The translations under genes and the position numbers were made by a program. From Auxenochlorella pyrenoidosa (Eukaryota > Chlorophyta > Trebouxiophyceae > Chlorellales > Chlorellaceae), in assembly GCA_001430745.1 (NCBI GenBank), contig KQ481938.1, positions 1,933,986 to 1,972,990 on the forward strand: 39,005 nucleotides of DNA. The letters are read 5' to 3'. Shown here piece by piece: positions 1-11,891 of the stretch; position 1 is the stretch's first letter, and the number at the start of each line of letters is the position of its first letter. Below the pieces are notes generated by a model. The model made no database searches. It was not told the DNA's origin and saw nothing but the letters and a program-made list of their open reading frames with translations.

Positions 1-1399
1 ACGTCCTTGCGCTGGTCGGCCTGCAGCGCGCCAGACTCAATCAGCGCCTTAATGGGGGAGATGCCTGCGCGCGGGGGGGGGGGGGCGGGGGTGTGTCCGT
101 GTGTCAGGTGGTTGGGGGGGCAGGCGTCAGCGGCGTCAGCAGCGCCAAAGTCAGTGCGATGAAGCAGCTGCCCAGCATTGCAGGGGCAGGCTGGGAGTGT
201 GAGCTGGTCTAGCGCAGCCGGCACATGACCAGCAGCCCTGCTCAGCGGCGGCCACCATGGGCGCTCCGCCGGTTGGGTTTCCAGTCCCAGAGCTCTGCAC
301 GGCCAGCGGACAAGCACCCACCCGACCCGGTGGCGAAGATGAGCACGGTGGGGAAGTCGGCCGGGGGCACCGAGTCGACGTTGAAACCATTGCCCATGGG
401 CGCACTGACCAGCACCTCGGTGCCTGCGGCAGGGCGGGCCAGCAGCGCCATGTCAGCCGCATCAGCAGGGCGCACAGCTTCCTGGATGGATCGGCTGCTC
501 TCTCACTGCGCTGCCCCGAGAGCCTTGCTGCGCACACAGCTGAGCCCTGCAGTCCATGGCCCGACCGGGCACCCCCATGCCTGCCCACCGAGTGCTCTGT
601 GCGGCGCGCACCTGCCGCCGCGCCGCACAGCTGCTCCGCGGTGCCGCCCTGCGACTTGATCAGCAGCTCCACGGCGCCGTTCTCCTTGTCGGCGCCGGGG
701 GCAGACGCAATCGCAAAGAAGCCCGGCTTGCCGTCCTCGCCAAACTTGGCCTGCACGGAGCTACAGGGGGGTGTCCTGTGAGCTGCCCGCCAGGCTTGGT
801 CGAGAGCAGTCTCCCCTGTGCTGTCAGCACTGTCGGCACCGCCCGGACTGCAAGAAACGAGGTGCGTCACATGCTGGCCCAAGCACCCAACGCCTTCCCC
901 CCCTTGCTTGCCTGGATAAACTGGCCGGCCTTGGTGTAGGCAGACGCGGCACCGCCGATGTGCACCTTGAGCCGCTGCAGCTGCTCCGCCTCGCGCTCAT
1001 TCTCCAGCACCCGCCCAGCAGCAAACTCCACAGGGGCTCCCCAGTTGGCACGCACCAGCAGGGCCGCGCCGCGCTGCTGCCGGCCCGGCAGCCTGCAGGT
1101 CAGCGGGGGAGCCGTGAAGGCACGCAGCGCTCGGCGGCCCAGCTTGGGACTGCCGCAGCAGGCGGCCATCCACGCTGCCCACATGTGGTGCAGAATTGGG
1201 CTGCAACATGATCCAGGATCAACAGCTTCGCATGCAGATCGTGCACGGATAGGGCCTCAAAGGTCACACACCTGCGAGGAGCAGCCTGCAGGCGGGCAAC
1301 AGGTCGGAGGCTTGCTGCTGCCGCCCGGGCGGTGGGCACCGCAACGGCGCGGCTGGCGGCCGGCACGCGCACCGCAGTAAATGCCACGGCGCTGGCCAT
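1..1399 (-). CDS. Chloroplast FAD/NAD(P)-binding oxidoreductase (FNR-like), partial at 3' end
   Basis: Minus-strand gene; exons 1399-1272, 1092-912, 750-612, 423-322 and 64-1, all in phase, running off the left edge. The start MASAVAFTAVRV opens a Ser/Ala/Arg-rich, acid-poor stretch typical of a chloroplast transit peptide. The FAD-binding barrel follows (KAGQFIQ, then GFFAIASAPG, and LLIKSQGGTAEQLCG), then VLVSAPMGNGFNVDS, then the NAD(P) pyrophosphate loop TVLIFATGSGISPIKALIES. This order and spacing match the plant plastid FAD/NAD(P)-binding oxidoreductase family (Arabidopsis At1g15140 type) of the ferredoxin-NADP reductase superfamily. The substrate is unknown. About 205 residues are visible; the rest of the NAD(P) domain is outside the window. 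The second intron appears to begin with GC rather than GT. The gene is head-to-head with prefoldin 3. Confidence 0.88.
751..911 (-). other. GC-AG intron in the oxidoreductase gene
   Basis: The exon ends ...TTTATCCAG and the intron begins GCAAGC, a strong GC-type donor. It ends GTGCAG at 751. Joining the exons gives AGQFIQ-AKFGEDG in frame, as expected for the family. No GT donor in the neighbourhood keeps both frame and family similarity. Confidence 0.7.
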
Positions 1400-1801
1400 G
1401 CTGTTGCTACGAGAATGCGTCAGCCAGGGAACGGGAGGCGAGTGCTGGCAAGTGAGGGTGGCTGTGGGGCCTTGCGGCTGCGCCGATGAGCTACGATCGA
1501 ATGCGGGGAGGTTGTTCTGATCTGTGTCCAACGACGGCACGGTCTGGCATGCTCAACAAGCCGTCGAGCTGGAGCCTAGATGGATGGCAGCCAGCTCCCC
1601 CAGTTCAACGTTTCCTGCAGCCCGCTGTTCCCGATCGCGCCCCAGACTTCAATTGCATACTGCCGTGCGGCCAGGTGCTCTCTGCCGTGCAGCCCATCAC
1701 AGTCTCTGCCGTCTCGCCTCCCGACGGTCTGACGATCTCAAAAGCCTCTAGCAGGGTTTCGTTGATTGAAACTTGAAGCAGGGCAGCAAAGGTGTAGCAA
1801 C
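1400..1801. promoter_or_regulatory. Divergent promoter region, oxidoreductase / prefoldin 3
   Basis: About 400 bases separate two start codons pointing away from each other, so the stretch must hold both promoters and both 5' UTRs. No clear TATA box or long repeat was seen. Short open frames here show no family motif. Confidence 0.5.
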
Positions 1802-3741
1802 ATGGCAGAGGCGGAACCGCTCTCCAACTTGCCGGAGCTGGTGCCCGCGGCGGTCTTCATGGAGGACGTCAACTCATTCATGCAAGGTGATGACATGCGC
1901 CGGGCGCACACAGGAGGCGGTCCTGGCCACTGCCACCGCCGCCGCCGTTGCCGCCGCTCGTGCTGCCGCTGCCAGCCCTCTGCTGCCACCACTTTCCACT
2001 GTCCTTTCTCCGCGCTGCAGGACGCACCACCGAGGAGGTGCTGACAGAGCTGCGCACTGCGCACCAAAAGTACAAGTACATTGAGGCGGAGCTGGTGCAG
2101 CGCAAGCGGCGGCTAGCATTCAAGCAGCCGGAGATCAAAAAGTGCCTTGAGGCGGTCAACCTGCTGCTGCAGCGGCGCGAGGAGGGGGAGCCGGTGAGGC
2201 TGTGTTCAGGGATGGGCATAGAGGAGGAAGGCAGGATGCGAGCAAGGCAGCAGCCCGCATGGTGCAAGGCCTGCAGGAGGGCAAGCCGGGAAGGCGGGAA
2301 TCACAGCAGCTGGCCAGCTGGGGAGCAGCCAGGAGCAGCGCGCCCAGGCGGCAGGTGCAGCGTGGCACTGTGCCTTCAGCTGACCTGGGCGATGCATCTC
2401 ACCTCCCGCCTCGGCCATCCTGCACAGTCGAGCGCCCTGCGCGGCAGGTCTCCTCGCTCACCGCCACGCTACGCCTTCCACCCCACCCCACCCCACCCCC
2501 CAACAGACGGTGCTGGACTTCAGCCTGTCGGACCAGGTGTACGCACGGGCGCGGGTGGGCGACGTCGCCTCGGTCAACCTGTGGCTGGGCGCCGACGTCA
2601 TGCTCGAGTACTCGCTGGAGGACGCGCAGGTGGGGCAGCTAGCTGGCTGGCACCCAGCAAGAAGTCTTGTGCACGCTCGCTGAGGGTTGAGCGGTGCCGG
2701 CGCAGCACCAACGGCGTGCCCGCAGTCTGGCCGGAATATCGAGCGGCAGTGCCCTACGTCGCTGGCAGCCGGGTCCAGCAGAGTGGGACTGTTCAGGGGT
2801 GCATGTGTAGATCAGTTCCCGACAGCTGTTGCTCACGGCCTGTGCCCGGGTCTGCGGGGGTTTGCCGGTCAGGCCACCACGAGTTTCTGCTGGCGGTGTG
2901 CAGGGGCCTGTGTCTGGGCTGCACCGCTGTTTGCCAGCCTCTGTGCAGGGCGTGCTGGATGCACTCGCAGCCTGCTTGGCCAGCATTCTGTTGTTTTGCT
3001 GCGTCAACGCGGAGCGTTGTGCACTGCTGCCCATCGGAGATGTCGTGCATGTGCTGCAGCCTGCAGCACTGCAGCTTTCCAGTCAGCAGAAGAAAAAGCC
3101 AGCGCCCGACTGCGGCACCCCCCATGTGGAACCCTCCTGCCCCGCCCCTGGCCCTTTCCCCGCAGGCGCTGCTGGAGACGCAGCTGGCGGGGTGCGCGCG
3201 GCAGCTGGCGGTGGTGCAGTGGGAGCACGAGTACATCAAGGACCAGCTGACCACCACAGAGGTGGGGGGGGGGGGGGGCAGTCTGGGATGGATACTTGGG
3301 CATGGGCAGATGACTTGCCTGGTGGGGCTCGGGCCGGTGGACTGGCGCTGAGGTGGGGCTGACGGGATGCGGGGGCATGCCGGCTCCCGACCTGGGTGGG
3401 TTGGGGCGACGGGCGGGGCGCAACTCCCTGAGGGCTCATTGCCGGACGACACTGGGTTTTTTGGCGCATTGCGGGTGGACTGACGAGTATGCGCATGGTC
3501 TTGCAGCGGGCTGTGGCGGGAGCCGGCGGCTGGGCAGCTGGGGTCGCGGCGTACGCAGTGGGACGCATCCTCTGCAGACCCGCAACGGGAAAGCAGCCAC
3601 TCATTGCTGCAGATCCCCGCTGCCACCCACAGCCTGCCTGCTCGTCCTATGCCGCAGGTCTCCATGGCACGCGTGTACAACTGGGACGTGCAGAACCGGC
3701 GGCAACAGGCGGGCAGCAGCGGCGATGGCAGCGGCGCGTGA
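1802..3741 (+). CDS. PFD3: Prefoldin subunit 3 (VBP1-like)
   Basis: Five exons, 1802-1886, 2021-2193, 2507-2629, 3166-3261 and 3658-3741, close in phase to 186 residues, about the usual size of eukaryotic prefoldin 3. This alpha-class subunit of the cytosolic prefoldin hexamer passes unfolded actin and tubulin to the CCT chaperonin. Visible family features are the N-terminal coiled coil (KYKYIEAELVQRKRRLAFK), the central beta hairpins (VLDFSLSDQVYARARV and SVNLWLGADVMLEY), the second coiled coil (ETQLAGCARQLAVVQWEHEY, then IKDQLTTTEV) and the C-terminal signature MARVYNWDV. A Ser/Gly-rich tail ends the protein. The start is the first ATG in frame and gives a normal N-terminus (MAEAEPLSNLPE). 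Intron 4 begins GT followed at once by 15 Gs. Confidence 0.95.
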
Positions 3742-4438
3742 GGCGGCAAGCGACAGCGTCCTTGCAGGCACCTGTCTGAACTCGCATCAGCCTGACACCC
3801 TCTCATGAGCGCCTGGTGCTTCCCCAACCTGTGTAAAGAGCTCAGACCGGTTGATCGATAGCACCAAGAGCAGAGTCAGTGCACTGCAGCTGGCAGCTGA
3901 ACCTGCTATGCAGGTCGAGTTCACGGGGAGTTCATGCGAATCAACCACCCCCTCTGCCCCTTACAAACCTTTCTAGATGCCTTTCAAGCACTCTTGAGCC
4001 GCCTGCGACAGAAAATCCGGCCTCCTGCGCCGCAGCGTAGCCCAACACAACTTGGCTACTGCTCTCCCACCCAGGTTCCCTGAGCCCGCTGGCACTTGCA
4101 GCGCTTTATTTAGACTTTTGAAAGCTCTGCGCGTCGTCTGAGGTGCGCAGGGCTGCCGGGGCCTCACCGGCCAGCGGGAGTGGCTGCTCCCCGCAGAGTC
4201 ACCTGTGCGACAGGTCGCCTCGGACGCATAATATGCTGTCGATCATACGCAGACGTGGTGGGGGTCTTGTGCGCCGCCCGGCGGCGCTAGCCCGCCCGCA
4301 GGCCATCTGCAGGACTGCCCGAGCGCCATAAGCAGCTCCGGCCTTTAGCAAGCGATGCTGCGTCGCGCTGATCGCCATATTGTGTGGATAGGTCCTCAGG
4401 CGCGCAACGCTCTCGCCTTGCTGGCTCGCAGGGCAAGG
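3742..4438. other. Intergenic region: prefoldin 3 3' UTR and RWP-RK promoter
   Basis: Contains the TGTAA signal of prefoldin 3 at 3832-3836. The remainder has only short open frames (for example one at 4233-4331 with no recognised motif). It presumably includes the promoter and 5' UTR of the downstream RWP-RK gene. Confidence 0.5.
3832..3836 (+). terminator. TGTAA polyadenylation signal of prefoldin 3
   Basis: TGTAA, the usual green-algal poly(A) signal, occurs about 90 bases past the stop codon. Confidence 0.6.
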
Positions 4439-7278
4439 ATGGCGGCAGCCATCGACCGCACGCCAACAGCGCCCAAGCTTGGAGCAGGCCTGGTGAGCCC
4501 CTGATAGTTTGGAATGCAGTCAGCCTTGTGGTCTGGAGGGACCTAGGCGGCAGCGGACAGTACAGAGGCTAGGCTGCATGACTCTGAAGTGGTGCCAACG
4601 GCATGCAGGATACCGCCGGGTTGCCTACTCCCTTAACACTCTGCACCCCGTGTCTGCGAGTGTACTGCAGATGGTGCACGACAAGCGCGCGCCGCTCACA
4701 CTGCTGGCGCAGCCTGCTGGCGGTCTACCCCGCAATACAGTGCCCGCCGGCGCGCCCTGGCCGGCGCTGTCGCCCTTTGGCCCAGCGAGCCTGAGCTTGC
4801 TGGGCGGCGGCGCCTGCACGCCTGCGCCCATCCGGGGCCTGACGCTGTCGCTCCAGGGGACCCCCTGCTCCATCCCCATGCTCCCGCTGCTGTCCCCCGG
4901 CATCACCCCCTCCCTGGGCATCGGTCTGGGGCCCCTGACCATGGCGGCCAGCAGCACCACCGGGGTGGTCCCTGTGGCAACAGACCCGCTGAGGTGGGTG
5001 ATGCAGCCCTTTGGATCTGATGGCGGAGTGGCGCTGCCGTGAGGCATTGGAGGCACGTCTTGCCTGCCCCTCCCCCAATGTACGGCCTCTCCCCGCCCGC
5101 TGTCCCCGCCCCCGCAGCCTGCACTTTGTGAACCTCAACTTGATGACGGTGGATGTGGATGAGGCGAGCATGGATGCCCTGATGCAGCAGCTGCTGGAGG
5201 ACAGCCCTCTGGCCCCCGGCCTGGCGCCCTCGCCGACCATGCGCCTCACCCCGCAAGCGCCCGTCGGCTGCGCCCAGGGCCCGCAGTGCCCCCACAGCGC
5301 CTCCCGCTCCCTGTTCAAGGGGCTCGTGGAGCCTGAGCTGGCGGGGTGCGACGGGGCAAACGCAGCAGAGGCTGCGCACGAGGCAGTGCTGCTTCGCAGC
5401 GGCGGCGGCAAGGCGCTAGCGCGGGCGCAGGCCATCCGCCGGTGAGGGCCGAGGGCTGCCTGTGCCACAACGAGCCGGTGGCACAACTGCTGCGTGGCCA
5501 CCTTCTGCCCAGGGTCCCTGCCACCTGCGGGCACCAGGCCCACCCTCTCCAAATCATGCCTGGCCTGATTTGCGGCTCCAGGCCCAAAGCTGTGATGCAT
5601 CCTCTGCTCCTCCATCTACCCGATCCCAACTCCACCAACCCACCCTCCTACAAGTGCAGGCGCAGCAGCGTGTTCACCAGCGACGATGCCCTGCGGGACA
5701 TGAAGGTGGCGGCCAAGCGCATGCAGGACAGCCCCGCCCTGGTCATGCTCCCCGTCTGCGACGGCAGCAGCGGCGCCTGCAGCAACTGCAGCGGCGCCGC
5801 CGGCCCTTTCGGCCTTGCGGGCCTGAGCTCGGGGGGCCTCCCGGCCATGGGGTCGATGGAGGTGGAGGGCATGCGCGTGCCGCAGGCCCGCGTGGGCCAG
5901 CAGCATCGCGGTGCAGCTCAGCCAACCAAGGCGGCTGCAGCAGCGGACAGCGAGCCCCACCAGTTCCTGACGGTGCCCTTCCTGGAGGAGAATGTGAGGC
6001 TGGCGCCCTCGACTTGCCCCCCTGCCGCCGCCGCTGGGTTGGTGCCCTGCAGAGCTGGAGTGGGGCCTGACCCGCGTGTCTGCCCTCTTCCGTTGCTTTT
6101 TGCACGCTTCTCTGTCTTACATCAGATGGCTCCGGCTCCCTTGCCTGCCCCGCATGCAGGGCTACTTCGACATGACCCTGCAGCAGGCGGCCGTGGAGCT
6201 GGGCGTTGGCGTGACCACCCTAAAAAAGGTGAGCCGGGCTGGGGGCTCAGCAGCGCAGCAGCGGCTGAGCCGCAGCTGCTGAATACCAACAGGATAGGTC
6301 CAGGCCGGCTTGATAAAGGCACTGTGTTCACTTTGTCACCTGGGTCCTGCTCTTCCCGCCCTCAATCTGCAGCTGTGCCGCCAAAACGGGCTGGGCCGCT
6401 GGCCATACCGCGCACGCTGCTCGCTGCGCAACCTTCGCGACAAGATGCGGGTCAGTGGGGCATAACCTGCCGCTGCCATGATGGCTGGCACCCTGCTTCA
6501 TGCCAGGGGGCAGCTACCGACGGTGTGCGATGGCGCGCGCATGGGCCACGCCGTCCAAGCCACGCCTGGCAGCCTCAGATGCCTGGATCTGTGCTCAAGC
6601 CGTCATCTCGCTGCCTTACCCCAAGCCCCCCCCCCCCCCAACCTCCCCACCTACCCCCTCCATGCAGGGCTACTTTGCGTGCGCCCCCGTCGAGGAGCGG
6701 GAGGCCGCGGACGCCCTCATGGGCCGCGAGTTCAGCCGGCTGGCCCGCATGAGCGTGGGGGCCATCGACGAGGCTGTCAAGCAGGTGGGGAACGGGGCGG
6801 CAGGGCCTGGGTGGGCGGCTGGGGGCCACGGCTTGCTTGTTTGGGCTGAAAGTCTGTCTATCCGCAACGGAACTTGCGACGCAGACGGCTGGACGGCTGG
6901 GGTGTGCAAGTGCAGGAGGTTACTGCTTGTACGCTCACTCCATTCCTGCCATCCATCCTCAAGCACCATACCATGTGCAAGCATTGGCAAGCTGTGTACA
7001 CCGCGCGGCAGCGGCTCTGAGCCCCCGGTTCCCTCCCTCCCCACCGCCTGCAGTTCCGGCAGGCCATGTTCAAGCTGGAGTTCAAGGCGCGGCAGCAGCT
7101 GGAGTCGGCGCGCGGCAACGGCGGCGGGCGCAAGCGCCCCGCCGCCGCTGCCGCCGCCAGCTCCGGCGGGGAGGGCGAGGACGAGCTGAGCTCCATCATC
7201 CAATTTGACGAGACCATCCGCCAGCAGGCCATGCTGCACCTGCGCCGCCTGCTGACCAACTGCGGCGACGAGCTGTGA
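4439..7278 (+). CDS. RWP-RK domain transcription factor (RKD-like)
   Basis: Eight exons, 4439-4492, 4671-4993, 5118-5441, 5660-5993, 6160-6228, 6373-6450, 6668-6784 and 7054-7278, close in phase to 507 residues. The RWP-RK DNA-binding domain lies at about residues 346-394 and is split by an intron: GYFDMTLQQAAVELGVGVTT, LKK, then LCRQNGLGRWPYRARCSLRN. The RWP triplet is at 377-379; the next residues read YRA instead of the usual xRK. The long N-terminus is Pro/Gly/Leu-rich, and the C-terminal 110 residues look helical with a basic patch (GGGRKRPAAAAAA) that could be a nuclear signal. No GAF or PB1 region is seen, so it resembles RKD/MID-type factors rather than nitrate-sensing NLPs. The first exon (MAAAIDRTPTAPKLGAGL) is inferred from a clean GTGAGC donor in phase; an alternative start is the ATG at 4671. 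Target genes are unknown. Confidence 0.87.
6843..6884. repeat. Dispersed 42-bp repeat, copy A (intronic)
   Basis: Lies in intron 7 of the RWP-RK gene. It matches 38898-38939 in the same orientation at 34 of 42 positions without gaps, sharing CCGCAACGGAA. Probably a fragment of a dispersed element. Confidence 0.6.
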
Positions 7279-8177
7279 TGCGCCGGCACCGCTGAGCACC
7301 GCAGCACGCGCTGCAGCCACCCATCCTTCTGTGCACACGGCAGCCTGCGCTGCAGCCGTCCATCCTGCTGCGCACACGGCAGCCTGCACAGCTGCACCAT
7401 TAACTAAGAAGCCTGCAGGCTTCACTATGCGCTACGCGCCATGCAAGGCGCACCAACAGTATTTGACCACAGTTGCGCACGGCCTGTGCCCATTCGGCAC
7501 ACACATGTTTGGGCACATTTGTTTGGGCACGTGCTCCACTCTCTGATCCTCGAACCCTTCCTCCTCCTGCCAGCATCTTCAGGGCTCCCCCGACCCAAAT
7601 TGCCACTGCACATTGCTGTGATCCTGTCCGCAGTGCATGGCACCACTCATTTTATGTCGGCTGTGGCTTGATGACCTCGCGCCCAATCACCCCTCTACCC
7701 TGGACACTATCACAAGCCACAATGCGGGGTCCAGCCCATCACTGACCACCGTCCTGCCAACTGTCCACTCTGTCTGCCTCCCTGGCTTTTCAATGCTGCA
7801 CCCCTGCCTTGTAAGGCTCTCTAATGTTTGTTCTTCGTGTGTGTTTCTTATGTTTGCCAGCATCGGCGGACCAATGAACTAGCTCCTCTCCTTTTCCACT
7901 AGCCTTTGTGATCTTTGCTGGGGTGCGCAGGTGTTGCATTGTAGAGCACACCTCGGCTCTCTTTTCCACGTGTATGACACACCCCGCCCTGCCCTTGTCC
8001 CGCACAAAACCCTCTCCCTGGGACGCTGGACGCTCTGTGCCGTGCCACGAGTCGGTGCCTTTGATGCTGCACGCCCACTTCGCTGGCCAAGAACCATCAC
8101 AGCAATGCACTATCTGCAACCTGACTTCCTTGTAACTGAGGCACTCTCGGAGCGGGCAGTGGGGCACCCCCCCCGCC
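7279..8177. other. Tail-to-tail intergenic region, RWP-RK / F-box gene
   Basis: About 900 bases between two converging genes. It holds the 39-bp tandem repeat at 7311-7388 and TGTAA motifs on the plus strand at 7810-7814 and 8131-8135, either of which could end a long RWP-RK 3' UTR. Much of it is noticeably less GC-rich than the coding blocks. No gene was recognised. Confidence 0.5.
7311..7388. repeat. Two-copy 39-bp tandem repeat
   Basis: Units 7311-7349 and 7350-7388 are adjacent and share CTGCAGCC at the start and GCACACGGCAGCCTGC near the end, differing at only a few positions. It sits just past the RWP-RK stop codon, probably in the 3' UTR. Confidence 0.85.
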
Positions 8178-11100
8178 TCAGCGCCGCTTGATGTGGAAGC
8201 GCCCGTTGTCTGATGCCAGCACGTCCCAGCTGGCGCCCGCCGCCCACCGATCGGTGATGGCCAGCTGCAGCAAGGCGGCACCTGCGATCATGCCGCCACC
8301 GCCGCCCGGCCGGCCCTCGTACCGAGTCGCCACCTGGGTGCAGCTGATCTGCAGCTCCTGCAGGGGCGATGCTGCCAGCAGCCCGCCCAGCTCCTCCATC
8401 CTGCGGTGTGGCAGGGTCCGGGGAGAGGACGCAGCGAGGAGTGCCGTGGGCACCGGTCTCCGCGCAGGGTCTAGGATGGGAGAGGCAGCAGCAGCAGCAG
8501 CACCGCCGCCCCTGTGCCACCCGCCACATCGCCACCGGTCAGCCACTCACTTGCAGCTGCAGACAGCCTCCACGCTCTGCCCTCCACCACCACCACCTTG
8601 GCCCGCTGCACCAGCTCAGTCAGGTTGAACTGTGGCAGGTTTGACCAGGCAGGAGCAGAGGGCCCACAAGGAGGTGGCTGAGTTGCAGCCCTTGACGCAA
8701 GCAACGAGCAGCCCGGCACCAGAGGCGGCAGCGACGGGGCAGCCACCAGGCGTGGCAGGAGGCAAGCGAGCGGGCCAGCAGCAGTGCAGTGGGTGAGGGG
8801 CGCTGCAGGCCAGCAAGGATGGGCCAGCCCTATTGCCACTCGTCGCATAGCCACGCCGCCTGCCAGCAGGCACGTCCCTGGGCGCAGCGCACCTTTGTTG
8901 CGTTTGAGCTCATGCTGAGGCTGCTGCCCGAGTCGACCACCTGGAATGCCATGCCGCCTGCAGCGCCGCCTGCCGGGCGGCCCGAGGGCTTCAGCCGCAC
9001 CCCCAGCATGTCAAGCACGTGGCCCACGGGCGGCAGCCGCAGCGGCCCGCCGGGCGCGCCCAGCACAGCGGCGGGCGGCAGCTCTGGCAGCAGCACAGTC
9101 AGGGCCTTGACCTGCTGGGGGGGCAGCAGCGAGGTGTGCACACCTTTGAGCCGCGGCTCCTGCACCACAGCAGCACCGGCAGGCTGTCCAAGCAGGCCAC
9201 ACAGCAGCAAGCAGGCCACGCTCCGGCGATCCCCGTGCCGCAGCCTCGGGCCAGGGCAGCCAGCCAGCTGCACGCACGCTGCGTGGCATGCTCGACACGT
9301 CCACCTCTGCCCAGCCCTGCAGGCGCAGGCCGAGCAGCCGCGAGTTCCCCGCCAGCGCCTGCGCCGCGCTGAAGCGGCGCTGCTTGGCCGGGAAGCTGGG
9401 CAGGCAGGTGAGCTTCACATCGACCAGGCTGGGCGGCAGCGCACCGGGCGGCAGCGGGCCTGCAGCAGGCCGGGCCAAGGGTGGGTGGGGACTGGAGGGT
9501 ACACATCCAGCCATGCCGGGACAGCACGCCGAGAGCTGTGTGCCCGTGCCATGCATGCCGCGTGCACGCCCACCTGGCAGCAGCGCATACAGGCGCTCCA
9601 GAGCGGTGTAGGGCGCCAGCGACAGCCCCGAGCGCACCACCACGTGCATCGCCTGCTTGAGCAGGCCGCCAGAGGCGGCGGCAAAGGAGGGGCTGCCCAG
9701 CACGTCGGCGCTGGCGGGGTCGCCGGTGCCTCCCTCGCAGAAGGACAGGGCAGCAACTGGGGGGGCACCTGCAGTGTAGGGGAATCATAGTGTCGACTGG
9801 CATGGGCCCACCAATAAGGACCAGGCAAGTTGACATTACCAGGAGAGCTTGGGCTGAAGGCAAGCAGCAAGCAAGCAAACCCCTGCAGGACCTTGCCTGC
9901 GCCGGTGAGCTGGGCAGCCTGCGCAGCGCTCAGGGGCTGCTGGAAGGTCAGTGCCCGCTGCCCGCCCGGCAGGCGCTCCGCCAGCAGCACCTCAGACTGG
10001 CCGTCGTCGGGCAGAGTGCCGCCGCCAATCTGGGGAGGAATGCAAAGGATGGCAGGCGTGAGCACGCTCCCTGCCCTCGTGACGCAGCCTGCCCGGCCCG
10101 CAGGCTCTGGGAAGCAGCATGCGGCCTGGGCCCATGCATGTCGGCATCACGCCGGCAGGCGCCCACCTGCATGGTGTGCAGCAGGCCGCTCTGCTGCATC
10201 ATGCTGGCCACGGCGCCCAGGCTCATCTCCACGCCCTCAAACGGCGGCTCCTGCTGCGCCCGCTTCGCCCCGCCGTTGGCCTTGCCCTTGGCCTTGTCTT
10301 TTGGCCCACCCTGTGCCTTGGCTGACAGCCTGGGGTTTGGCCACAGGATGCGCACAGGGGCGCCGCTGGCCAGCTGCAGCTGCCGGCACCCCCCGGCCTC
10401 CAGCCCGGCTGCCAGCCGGCGGCAGACTGCCTGCTCAGCCGCATAGGGGTCGTCGGGGACGCTGGGTAGCGCCGGGACCTGTGGCGCTGAGGGCCACGGA
10501 AAAGGAAGGATGGGTGCTTGCGTTGAAAATACTCCCTGCCTTCATCCCTTCCACACAGCATCCGCATGGCTTGCAGTCTTGCATGCACATCCCGCCCACC
10601 TGGCCACCCGCCCGGGCCCGCACACACAGGCCCACACCCACCTGGATGCTCAGCATGGCAGAGCCGCTCACGGTGCAGCGCTGCGTGCGGCACAGGTCGG
10701 CCCAGTTGATCGCCACCCCCGCCGCCACGACTTCCAGGCTCTGTAGGCACAGCCCCCGCGGCAGCTCCTTGCACTCGGCCACCGAGCTGCCCTCGGGAAG
10801 GTTGAGGGTCAGGCTCGCCAGCGAGAGGGGCAGGTGCTGCAGCGCCGAGACGCGCACAAAGCGGTTGAACTGCAGGTGCTGCAGCCTGCGCTGGGCAGGG
10901 GAGGGGAGCAGCAACAAGGTCATGGTGTTGCCAGCAGCACACGGATGGCAGCAGTGTGCAGCCTGCACCGGTGCACTAGGTGTTTGGCGCAGGGGCAGCG
11001 GGCCTGCACACAAGAGGCCGGTACCCACCCCTGCATGCCGGCCACCGCCTCGGATGTGACCTGCTCCTCGCCAAACCCGCCGCCCAGGCTGCTGTGCCCG

Positions 11101-11891
11101 CAGTCCAGCGCCAGCAGCGGCAGGCCCGGGTACGCGGCGGGCTGCCAGCTGGCGGAGTCTGCCACCGCCGCCAGCGCGGCCAGCAGCGGGCCGCGGCGCT
11201 TCAAGAACTCTCGCGAGCCCAGGATGGGGCCCGGCCGCTGCTTCTGGTTGAGCTTCAGGCGCACCACATGGACAGAGCACAGCCAGCGCAGCAGGTGGGG
11301 GCAGGCCAGGTCCCTGCACGCTGGTGGGGCGGGGCGGGGCTGTCTAGACAAGTCTTCCAGGGCATGCAACAGCCTTCCACTGATAGGTGCCGCTGCCATG
11401 CTGGCCTGCCTCTGGTGGGTCCGTGCTTAAAGCGTTCATGCCCTGACTGCTGCACCATCCAGCAAGGGGAGCTCCCCCTGGCGTGCGATACACCCACTCA
11501 ATGCAGGTGCAGGGACCGCACGCCCACAGTCACTCACTTCACAGGGCTCATGTCGAGGATGAGGGGGATGGTACGCAGCGCAGCGGCCCAGCTTGAGCAG
11601 ACCAGACAAAGGCTGCGCCAGGTGGCCAGTGGCGCGGCGCCGTGCAGGGGCAGCGCCAGGCATGCCTGCTCCCCGGTGGTGGGCGCATGGGCCGCCGCGA
11701 GGTTGCCCACTGCGACACCACTGATCACCTCCTCCTTCCCAGTCTCCTGGTTGACTCGTGTGCAGGTCAGCGGCATGGCGAGGGCAAAGATGCGGCGGAG
11801 CACAGCGGGCGGGAGGGTGGCGGCGGCGGCGGTGCAGGGTTTCCTCTTTGGTCAAAGACATCGCTCCTAGGGCAGCTTCAGCGCCGTCCAT
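8178..11891 (-). CDS. F-box-like, leucine-rich repeat-like protein (5' and 3' ends uncertain)
   Basis: Minus-strand gene with supported exons of about 11850-11538, 11313-11029, 10885-10642, 10478-10167, 10029-9840, 9768-9574, 9459-9305, 9159-8893, 8629-8551 and 8400-8178, giving roughly 750 residues. The first is F-box-like: LPPAVLRRIFALA, then WRSLCLVCSSWAAALRTIP. Later exons carry leucine-rich stretches (LQHLPLSLASLTLNL, LCLQSLEVVAAG, LQELQISCTQVATRY), consistent with an SCF-type substrate adaptor, but no target can be named. A Lys/Gly-rich linker (KDKAKGKANGGAKRAQQ) lies near 10270. Two places do not close: ATG 11891 (MDGAEAALGAMSLTKEE) is one base out of frame with the F-box, so a first exon is missed or a frameshift exists; and the 8551/8400 junction is one base off, so the last acceptor or donor is misplaced. 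The other junctions are in phase. Confidence 0.6.

Noticed and set aside
1948..3351. 467-codon plus-strand open frame over prefoldin 3
   Set aside because: It is real prefoldin sequence only in parts; the remainder is intron read-through. Splicing gives the expected 186-residue protein.
8789..9790. 333-codon plus-strand open frame opposite the F-box gene
   Set aside because: Composition is typical of a GC-rich antisense shadow, and the minus-strand exons beneath it join in phase.
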